Positions 1-6,900 of a stretch of DNA of 7,445 nt are shown piece after piece. Source of the stretch: Chloroflexota bacterium (lineage in GTDB: Bacteria; Chloroflexota; Chloroflexia; Chloroflexales; Kallotenuaceae); contig JAFAYS010001050.1 of assembly GCA_019240175.1 (NCBI GenBank), forward strand, positions 1 to 7,445. The letters run 5' to 3'. A program made the translations under genes and the position numbers. Under the pieces are notes generated by a model that did no database searches, had not been told where the DNA came from, and was given only the letters and a program-made list of their open reading frames with translations. Position 1 is the stretch's first letter; each line of letters begins with the position of its first letter.

Positions 1-503
1 AGCTCGGGCAGCCTCGGCGCGCGCTCCTGCGAGAAGGCCAGGTACATTTCGCGCATCTCGTCCACGATCGTGTCGGATGACCACTCGTCGATCACGATAT
101 GATGCATCAGGAAGAGCAGCACATGGTTGTTGGCCGCCAGCGAGAACAGCACGCCACGCGCGATCGGCCCGTCGACCAGATCGATCGGCTGCATCGAAAG
201 CTCGCTCGCGATGCGCATCACCTCGTCCTCGGCGGCAGGATGCGACTGTAGATCGATGACCTCTAGCGGCGCGGCGCTCGGCGAGTGTACGATCTGAATC
301 GGACGGCCCTGCTTGTGACTGTAGGTCGTGCGGAAGATCTCATGGCGCTCCATCAGCCCATCGAAGCAGCGCTGTAGCAGGCGCACATCAAGCGGCCCGC
401 TGATCCGCATCAGCGCCGGAATCACGTAGGCGACATTGCGGCCAGCCAGCTGATCGATCACCCAGAGCTGCTCCTGCGGGAACGACAGCGGCAGATCTTG
501 ATC
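1..503 (-). other. Second condensation domain C2, N-terminal part
   Basis: Residues from about 1165 to the window edge at 1331. Motifs seen are LPLSFPQEQLWVIDQLAG (1168-1185), RHEIFRTTY and HHIVIDEWS (1298-1306). The catalytic second His and the Asp are present, but the usual Gly after Asp is Glu. No epimerase precedes it, so an LCL-type role is expected. The linker from the PCP (about 1143-1164) is short and polar. The domain shows that the chain is extended at least once more. Confidence 0.93.
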
Positions 504-3500
504 GCGCGCTACGGGCACAACCGGCGGCGAGCTGTGACCCTGCGCGTTTTCGCGGGCGGTCTCGACCTGCGCCGCCAGGCTGCTGATCGTCGCGTGGTCG
601 AACAGGACGCGCAGCGGAAGATCGACGTCGAAGGTGGAGGTGACGCGCGCCATCACCTGCGTGGCTAGCAGCGAGTGGCCGCCCATCTGAAAGAAGTTAT
701 CATGTACGCCGATGCGCTCGATGTCGAGCACGCGGCCCCAGATCTCGGCCAGCACTTCCTCGACGGCTGTGCGCGGGGCGATGTAGGCGGTGTCGAGATC
801 GGCGCGATCCAGCGTTGGGGTCGGCAAGGCGCGCCGATCGATCTTGCCGTTCGCGTTGATCGGCATCGTGGCCAGCACCATGAACAGCGTCGGGATCATG
901 TAGTCGGGCAGGCGTTGCACAAGGAACTCGCGCAGCTCTGGGATCAGGCCCTCACCCCTGGCCCTCACTCCCGTCTCGCTTCGTTCGACTCCCCCCTGCC
1001 CCGAACCTCGGTCGGCTTCGACCTCAGTTGCCACAGGCGAGGGGGAATCAGTGGTACTGCTTTGTTCTTTGGTTCGTTTGTTGCTTTGTTCTTCCCCTAG
1101 GTTCTTGGTTCTAGGTTCTAGGTTCTCTACCACATAGGCGACCAACCGGTTATCGTTGCCGCCCGTGCTCTGCGCGATCACCGCCGCCTCGTGGATGCCG
1201 GGATGCTGCATCAGCACCGACTCGATCTCGCCCGGCTCGACGCGAAAGCCGCGTACCTTGAGCTGCCGATCGATGCGGCCCAGAAACTCGACATTGCCGT
1301 CGGCGCGGTAGCGTGCGCGATCGCCGGTTTTGTACAGCCGCGCTCCTGGCGTTTGGCTAAAGGGATTGGGAATATAGCGCTCGGCGGTCAGGCCGGGCTG
1401 GTTCAAATAGCCCGGTGCCAGGCCGGTGCCGCCAAGGTACAGCTCGCCGGGCACGCCGACTGGCATCGGCTGTAGTTCGTCGTCGAGAATATAAAACTGG
1501 GTGTTGGGAAACGGTCGTCCGATCGGCACCATCTGGTCGGCTGAGAAGCCCGTGGTGTCGCCGTCGAAATACGAGCTATCGATCGTGGTCTCGGTGATGC
1601 CAAAGCCGTTGATCACTCGCGCATCGGGACGGCAGAAGCGCTGGACGTTCCGGTACTCGCCGACAAACCAGCTGTCGGAGCCGCATACCAGCACGCGCAT
1701 ATGCTCGAAGCGGAGATCGTTGCGCTCCATGTAGCTGATCAGATTGCGCAGCACGACCGGCACGAAGTCGCCGCAGTCGATCTGCTCGCGCTGCATCAGG
1801 GCATAAAGGTACGGCGCGTCAAGCAGCAGATCGTGGGGACACAAGACCAGTGTGCCACCCGTGCAGAGCGCGCGCACCAGATCGCCGGTGAACACATCGA
1901 ACGTGAAGCGCGCCATCTGAAGATGCGTGCGCGCAACCGTGTGCAGCTCGTAGGCCTGGGCGCAGGTGCGCGCCAGATTGACCAGGCCGCCATGTGTGAC
2001 AACTACGCCCTTGGCCTGGCTGGTCGAGCCGGAGGTGTAGATGATGTAGGCCGGATATTCTTCCGCGATGCCGCTGTCGACGTTCGGCAGTTCACCCAGA
2101 TCGCTGGGCTGCTCGACGTCAAGCACGATCGTCGGTGGGCGCGTAGCGGGCAGGCGCTCCACGAACGACGACAGCGTCAGCAGCGCCACGGCTCCGGTAT
2201 CGCCGATAATATAGTCCAGACGCTCACGGGGATAGGTTGGATCGAGCGGCACATAGGCCGCGCCGGCTTTGAGCACGCCCAGAATGCTGGCGATCAGCTC
2301 CGGCCTGCGATCCATACAGATGCCGACAAACCTGCCTTTGCCAACGCCGGCGGCGCGCAGCATCCGGGCTACGTGATTGGCGCGCGCATTGAGCAACTGG
2401 TAGGTGTAGCGCTGATCTTCAAAAACCACGGCAATGCTGTCTGGGTGATTCGCGGCCTGCTCTTCAAACAGATGATGCACGAGCCGACCGGGAGGATTTT
2501 CCAGACGCCGCGCGTTCCAATCCACCAGAATCTCCACCCGCTCGGCGATGGAAAGCATCTGCGCGCGGCTGATCGGCTGGTCGGGCTGGGCGCTGAGATT
2601 GTCGAGCAGCGTGAGAAAGTGCTCGGCCATGCGCTCGATCGTCGCGCGATCAAAAAGATCGGTGTTGTACTCGAACCAGCCGCGCAGCTCATTCGACGTT
2701 TCGTACAAATCCAGCGACAGATCGAACAGCGCCGTGTTGCTGTCGGTATCCAGCGGCGTGATCTCCAGCGTGGGCGACGAAAGATTGGGGAGCTGCGTGT
2801 TTTGCAGCGCAAACATTACCTGAAACAGCGAGTTACGGCTCAGGTCACGCGCGATGTGCAGATCTTCGACCAGCTTTTCAAACGGAAGATCCTGGTGATC
2901 CTGGGCTTCGAGCGCGACCTGCCGGGTCTGCTGAAGCAGCTGGCGAAAAGTCATGCCTTTGGTGAGGCGCGCCCGCAGCACCAGGGTATTCACAAAGAAG
3001 CCGATCAGCGGCTCGACCTCGGCGCGGTTGCGGTTGGCCACCGGCGAGCCCACCAAAATATCGTCCTGGCCGGTGTAGCGGTACATCAGCGCGTGGAAGC
3101 CCGCCAGCAGCGTGATAAACAGGCTGGCTCCTTGGCCCTGGCTGAGCTGTTTAAGCCGCTCGGTCAGGCGCTGGGGCACGCGGACATAGTGCCGGCTGCC
3201 GGCCACGGTCTGCACTGCCGGGCGCGGACGATCCGTGGGCAGCGCGAGCACGGTGGCTGCTCCGTCCAGCTGGCGTTGCCAGTAGTGCATGTGCCGATCG
3301 AGCACCTCGCTTTGCAAGTACTCGCGCTGCCAGGCCGCGAAATCGGCGTACTGGATCGGCAGCGCGGGCAAGGGCGCTGGCTGTCCAGCCGCAAACGCCT
3401 GGTAGTGAGCGGCGATCTCGCGGATCAGCACGCTGTTCGACCAGCCATCCGAGACAATATGATGAATGTTGATCAGTAGAATGTACTCGTCCGCATCCAA

Positions 3501-3995
3501 CCACAGCAACCGAAAGCGTAGCAGTGGCCCGCGCACCAGATCAAACGGCTGGGTCGCCTCGCTCTGCATCCACTGCCGCACCGTCTGCTCGCGCTCGTCG
3601 GCTGGCAGGCTGCGCAGATCAAGCAGCGGCAGATCTAGATCCAAGCTCGGCGCGACCACGGCGTGCGGCTCGCCCTCGATCGCTGTGAACGTCGTGCGCA
3701 GCGACTCATGGCGGCGCACGATCTCGTTAAGGCTTTGGCGCAGCACATCGACATCGAGCTGTCCGTGCAGACGCACCGCCTGGGGCAGATTGTAGGCCGC
3801 CGTGCCGGGATCGAGCTGCTCAAGGAACCACAGCCGCTGCTGGCTGAAGGAGAGCGGAGCCGTGCTTTGATCGCCGCGCCGGGTAATCGTCTGCGGCCCG
3901 GTTTGTTTTTGATCCCGTCGCTCGTTGAGGAGCAGTCTGAACAACTCCTGCTGTTCGGGTGTCAGGCCGGCCAAGTGTTTATGCAGGTCGCTCAC
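1..3995 (-). CDS. Non-ribosomal peptide synthetase, N-terminal part (C-A-PCP-C...), 3' end outside window
   Basis: The peptide-forming subunit that follows the PKS. The GTG start at 3995-3993 lies 3 bases after the PKS stop. The frame was translated by hand and has no stop over 1331 residues to the left edge. Domains: short N-terminal head (1-44), C1 (about 45-475, HHIVSDG 178-184), A (about 500-1060), PCP (about 1075-1142, Ser1108) and the start of C2 (from about 1165, HHIVIDE 1298-1304). There is no epimerase between PCP and C2, so the residue should stay in the L form and C2 should be an LCL-type domain. Odd points are a 60-residue low-complexity insertion in the A domain (957-1016), a variant A3 loop and a C2 signature with DE in place of DG. 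At least one more module, or the rest of one, lies beyond the left edge. Confidence 0.97.
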   Translation of the reverse strand, partial: MSDLHKHLAGLTPEQQELFRLLLNERRDQKQTGPQTITRRGDQSTAPLSFSQQRLWFLEQLDPGTAAYNLPQAVRLHGQLDVDVLRQSLNEIVRRHESLRTTFTAIEGEPHAVVAPSLDLDLPLLDLRSLPADEREQTVRQWMQSEATQPFDLVRGPLLRFRLLWLDADEYILLINIHHIVSDGWSNSVLIREIAAHYQAFAAGQPAPLPALPIQYADFAAWQREYLQSEVLDRHMHYWQRQLDGAATVLALPTDRPRPAVQTVAGSRHYVRVPQRLTERLKQLSQGQGASLFITLLAGFHALMYRYTGQDDILVGSPVANRNRAEVEPLIGFFVNTLVLRARLTKGMTFRQLLQQTRQVALEAQDHQDLPFEKLVEDLHIARDLSRNSLFQVMFALQNTQLPNLSSPTLEITPLDTDSNTALFDLSLDLYETSNELRGWFEYNTDLFDRATIERMAEHFLTLLDNLSAQPDQPISRAQMLSIAERVEILVDWNARRLENPPGRLVHHLFEEQAANHPDSIAVVFEDQRYTYQLLNARANHVARMLRAAGVGKGRFVGICMDRRPELIASILGVLKAGAAYVPLDPTYPRERLDYIIGDTGAVALLTLSSFVERLPATRPPTIVLDVEQPSDLGELPNVDSGIAEEYPAYIIYTSGSTSQAKGVVVTHGGLVNLARTCAQAYELHTVARTHLQMARFTFDVFTGDLVRALCTGGTLVLCPHDLLLDAPYLYALMQREQIDCGDFVPVVLRNLISYMERNDLRFEHMRVLVCGSDSWFVGEYRNVQRFCRPDARVINGFGITETTIDSSYFDGDTTGFSADQMVPIGRPFPNTQFYILDDELQPMPVGVPGELYLGGTGLAPGYLNQPGLTAERYIPNPFSQTPGARLYKTGDRARYRADGNVEFLGRIDRQLKVRGFRVEPGEIESVLMQHPGIHEAAVIAQSTGGNDNRLVAYVVENLEPRTKNLGEEQSNKRTKEQSSTTDSPSPVATEVEADRGSGQGGVERSETGVRARGEGLIPELREFLVQRLPDYMIPTLFMVLATMPINANGKIDRRALPTPTLDRADLDTAYIAPRTAVEEVLAEIWGRVLDIERIGVHDNFFQMGGHSLLATQVMARVTSTFDVDLPLRVLFDHATISSLAAQVETARENAQGHSSPPVVPVARDQDLPLSFPQEQLWVIDQLAGRNVAYVIPALMRISGPLDVRLLQRCFDGLMERHEIFRTTYSHKQGRPIQIVHSPSAAPLEVIDLQSHPAAEDEVMRIASELSMQPIDLVDGPIARGVLFSLAANNHVLLFLMHHIVIDEWSSDTIVDEMREMYLAFSQERAPRLPE
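570..773 (-). other. Peptidyl carrier protein domain (Ser1108)
   Basis: Residues about 1075-1142. RTAVEEVLAEIWGRVL opens the fold. FFQMGGHSLLATQVMAR carries the phosphopantetheine serine 1108 (codon 674-672) in the canonical GGHS context, and VLFDHATISSLA closes it. It carries the amino acid activated by the A domain and then the extended acyl-aminoacyl chain. Confidence 0.96.
990..1046 (-). repeat. Imperfect inverted repeat with internal hairpin in the A-domain insertion
   Basis: Minus-strand TCCCCCTCGCC (1046-1036) can pair with GGCAGGGGGGA (1000-990), with nine Watson-Crick pairs, one G-T wobble and one mismatch by hand. Inside lies GGTCGAAGCCGACC (1023-1010), a perfect 5-bp stem with an AAGC loop. 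This could reflect a REP-like or MITE-like origin or simply G-rich sequence. Confidence 0.55.
1058..1093 (-). repeat. 12-bp direct repeat AAGAACAAAGCA, period 24
   Basis: Perfect copies on the minus strand at 1093-1082 and 1069-1058, separated by 12 bases (ACAAACGAACCA) of similar composition. The repeat sits in the A-rich middle part of the A-domain insertion and is markedly poorer in G and C than the flanking coding sequence. Confidence 0.85.
1098..1125 (-). repeat. Heptamer tandem repeat, four GAACCTA units
   Basis: Minus-strand units at 1125-1119, 1118-1112, 1111-1105 and 1104-1098. Three are exact GAACCTA and the third reads GAACCAA. Seven is not a multiple of three, so gain or loss of one unit would shift the NRPS frame, while three units would keep it. 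The tract encodes residues inside the A8-A9 insertion. Confidence 0.9.
2571..3863 (-). other. Condensation domain C1 (accepts the polyketide acyl chain)
   Basis: Residues about 45-475. Core motifs in order: LSFSQQRLWFLEQLDPG (48-64), RRHESLRTTF (94-103), HHIVSDGW (178-185) with catalytic His179 and structural Asp183, YADFAAWQ (216-223), GFFVNTLVLR (332-341) and HQDLPFEKLVE (367-377). All are intact, so the domain should be active. As the first domain of the subunit, directly downstream of a PKS module, it is expected to join the ACP-bound alpha-methyl-beta-keto acyl group to the amine of the amino acid on the PCP, forming a beta-keto amide. Confidence 0.95.
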
Positions 3996-3998
3996 GAC

Positions 3999-6900
3999 TT
4001 AGGTCTCCTCTATCAGGTGCTTGCGGCGTTGAAGTTCGGCGGCGATCTCTTCGGGCGAGAGGTTTTGGAGATGGCGCAAAATATCAAGGATCTCATGCTC
4101 GTCGTTCTGCGCCACCTGCGATTGAAGCTCCGCGATCGCGCGCGCCGTGCCCGCGATGGTCGGCGTGCTAAAGAATGTGCGCAGCTCAAGGTTGACCGAG
4201 AAGACCTGGCGGATGCGTGAGAGCAGCTGCGTTGCTTGCAGCGAGTCGCCGCCGAGCGCCAGGAAGTCGTCTTCAAGGCCGACCTGCTCGATGCCGAGCA
4301 CATCATGCCAGCACTGCGCGAGCTTCTGCTCCACCTCGGTCTGGGGCGGCACGTATGGGCCAAGATGGTGAGGCCGTGGATGCGCGCGTGGGGCGGCGGC
4401 GGGCAAGGCCGGCAGCGCCGTGAACTCGCCAACGGTGTTCCAACTGCGGGGCACAGCCTGCGACGTGACGATGATCTGCGGTGTGTCCAGGCTAAGGATC
4501 TGCCGCACCGCCATCTGCTCGGCGGCACTCGCAACGCCGGGTTGCACCAGCCAGTCGACGCTGGTCCAGTGAAGCCCGCGCTTGCTCTGGTTTGCCTGGG
4601 CGTAGGCAGCGTGCGCGCACATCGTCGCCAGCGCCGCGAGATCGCCGCTGCCGTCGAGCCACGAGGCCCCCGCCGTGACGAGCAACGCCCGGTCGAGCGA
4701 TATGCTATCGAGCGCCTGCTCAAGCGCGACCAGTTCGCGCAGATGCCGCTGAATGTTGGCCTCGATCAGATATGGCGGCGTTTCGGGCGTTGTGGGCGTG
4801 GCCGGGCGTACGCTGTGGATCACGCCGTGCAGCGCGCCACCTAGCTGCTGCGCCTCGCTCACGGCGGCCCGCAGGTGATCGCCATTCTCAGCCGCCGCGA
4901 CGACGCGCACCTGAGCGCCGAGTGCTTCAAGCGCCTCCAAGCGCCTCAGGCTGTCGCGAACCGACACGATCTGTTCTTCGCGCGCGGTCGCCAGCCAGCC
5001 GCTGTCGGCTGTGGCGCTGAGCTGCTGCGGTGCCTGGGCTACGATCAGGCCGTAGTCTTCGCTGCTCTGCTGCTGATCCACGCGCGGATAGAGCGTGATG
5101 TTGGCAAAGCCCTGCCGGTCAAGCACGCGTTGCCACTGCTCCAACGACAGCAGCGGCGAGTTTTGGCGCAGCTCCGCGTCGGTGAAGTGCCACCAACCGT
5201 CCAGCAGGCCCCAGACAAGATTGGCCCAGCGCTCGATGCGGGTTGCCTCGATGATGCCGAGCGTGCCGTTGGGCACCAGCAGCCGTTGGAGGTTGTTCAG
5301 CGTCGCCTGAATATCCGGTGTCGCGTGGAGCACTTCCGCCGCCAGGATAATATCGAAGCTGTGCGGCTCGAAGCCCTGGCTGAGCGGATCGTGCGCGATG
5401 TTCAGCGTATCGAAGCGCATAAAGTCATAGCCTGCGTCGGCGGCATGCTTCTGCGCTTGCAACACGAAGGAGCGCCCAATATCCGTGACGTGATACTCGA
5501 CATTCGCGGAGCGCAGCGCGGCGGCCAACTCCCAGGTGACGTTACCCTCGCCCGCGCCAACCTCAAGGATTCTGAGGGTGCGCTCCGGCGTCTGCTCGGC
5601 GATCCGGCTGACCAGGCTGGTGATCAACGCCCGACATGTGCGGATATTCGAGAAGAGCGCCTGGTTGGCTTCGATCGATCGCATCATGTCGGTGTTGCCC
5701 TGTGGGTACAGCACGCCGATCGGCTCAGCGCGGCCAGTGAGTACCTCGGGATAGCTGCGAATGCAGTGTTCCAGAACCTTGAAGCCCTCAGCCGAGGCGG
5801 GATATCTGCCGCTCAGCTCATGCTTAAGCTGCTCGGCATCTTGCGCCGCGCCCACAAAGCGGATCGTGTCGTCCGCCAGCTCGACAATGCCATCTTCTGC
5901 CAGCGCCGCGAGCATAAAGCTGTAGAGCCGGGCAAACTTCGCCACGATCCCGAGCCGCTGCAGCAGCTCGTCCCTGGTGTAGCTGCTGCCCCGCCGCACA
6001 TCGATCCCGCTGGCGACCAGATATTCCCAGATGTAGCTGGAACACAGCAGGTTCGAGTCATGCTCCAGGTTTGCGGGCCGCGCCTGGACCGGCGACTCAT
6101 GGGCCAGTTTCGTCACACGCTCGTCGATAAACGCCTGGTGCGCTCGCAGATCGAAGAACAGCCGCCGCTGTGCCACGAGGGCCTGATCCAGCCAGCGCTG
6201 CTGCGCTGCGGACAGATCCTTGGCGTCGCGCCAGGTCTGCCACTCTTCGCGCGGCGGCAGTATCCCGCGATCGGTCAGCACCAGCCGAGCGTTCGCCGTT
6301 TGTGCCAGCTCCTCGGCGAAGCGATAGCCTGGCAGGGCCAGCCCATCGGTGATCAGGTACGCGCCGCCATCAAGCGAGGTGCTGGCTGGCTCGCCGCCAA
6401 TGGACGACTCATCTTTTTCCAGGACTGGAACCCAGCGTTGACCGCCACGGTACGCCACCAGCATATCTGGTGCTGTCCGCGTAATCTCGTCGGCAAGCTG
6501 CTCGGCAAGCAGCGCATGATCTGCGTGATCGCCTGTGATGTCGACCAGGCGGCAGGCCAGCTGCGGATACGACCGCATGATCTGGCGGCAAGCCGCCCAA
6601 ACCGAGGAGCGTGCTGGAATCAATGGCTCGTCGCCGTGTACGCTCTGCGTCCCGCTGGTGATCACCCGCAGCCCGAGCGGCTGTGGTGTTTGAGCAGGAT
6701 CAAAGGCGCGTGCCAGGAACAGCAGGCTGAACAGCGCACGGTAGTGCGTATCGCTGATCTCGGCGGCCTCAAGCGACGACGTGCCGGGCGTGGCGCTCCA
6801 CAGGTGGACAATCTCAGTAGGCACGTGGCCCGCGTCCCCCAAAGCTGCCTGTAGGCGTTGATAGTGCTGCGATGCACGCGGATCGAGCGTGTAGCGACCC

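Larger units (their letters stand above)
945..1127 (-). repeat. In-frame low-complexity repeat insertion within the A domain, between cores A8 and A9
   Basis: Codons 957-1017, between LVAYVV (951-956) and ELREFLVQRLPDYMIP (1020-1035). Ordinary A domains have roughly 8-16 residues here, while this one has 64 before LREFL, an excess of about 50. The 60 residues 957-1016 contain no Ile, Phe, Trp, Tyr, Cys, Met or His and are rich in Glu, Arg, Ser, Thr and Gly, so they are probably disordered. The DNA is a mosaic of GAACCTA heptamers, then an A-rich stretch with a 12-bp direct repeat, then a G-rich stretch with inverted repeats. The frame is kept on both sides and no stop is introduced. This loop is where NRPS methyltransferase domains usually sit, so it tolerates inserts. 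A mobile or dispersed repeat origin is inference. Confidence 0.85.
816..2498 (-). other. Adenylation domain, predicted pocket code D-V-G-D-L-C-G-I-D-K
   Basis: Residues about 500-1060. Core motifs: A2 LKAGAAYVPLD (575-585), A3 YTSGSTSQAKG (653-663), A5 NGFGITETT (796-804), A6 GELYLGGTGLAPGYL (850-864), A7 YKTGD (888-892), A8 GRIDRQLKVRGFRVEPGEIE (906-925), A9 LPDYMIP (1029-1035), A10 NGKIDR (1049-1054). Hand alignment to the PheA pocket gives D700, V701, G704, D743, L769, C771, G797, I805, D806 and K1051. This pattern resembles codes I recall for ornithine and arginine domains (DVG...IDK, DVA...IDK), so a basic residue is the leading guess, with low certainty. A 60-residue insertion separates A8 from A9. 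The A3 loop has Ser and Ala where Gly and Pro are usual. Confidence 0.9.

Noticed and set aside
504..569. Epimerase or thioesterase after the PCP
   Set aside because: Only a short polar linker lies between the PCP and the C2 opening motif.
675..1100. Plus-strand open frame across the repeat insertion
   Set aside because: Antisense to PCP and A-domain sequence. Its hydrophobic end comes from translating the repeat DNA, not from a membrane protein motif.
1098..1125. CRISPR-like array
   Set aside because: Units are 7 bases with no spacers and lie inside a coding frame.
945..1127. A possible truncated methyltransferase domain in the A8-A9 loop
   Set aside because: The location fits, but the 60 residues have no SAM-binding glycine motif and almost no hydrophobic core, and the DNA is simple repeats.
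1701..3479. A 592-codon open frame on the plus strand opposite the NRPS
   Set aside because: It lies wholly antisense to clear C- and A-domain sequence, its translation is rich in Arg, Gln and His with no recognisable motif, and it is explained by GC-rich codon bias.
1..3995. Possible frameshift in the NRPS, since the insertion could have broken the gene
   Set aside because: C1, A3, A8, A10, PCP and C2 motifs all translate in the same frame and no stop was met in hand translation from 3995 to the edge.
4875..6854. A 659-codon open frame on the plus strand opposite the PKS
   Set aside because: Antisense to the cMT and KR, with arbitrary composition and no domain signature. It is a by-product of third-position bias.
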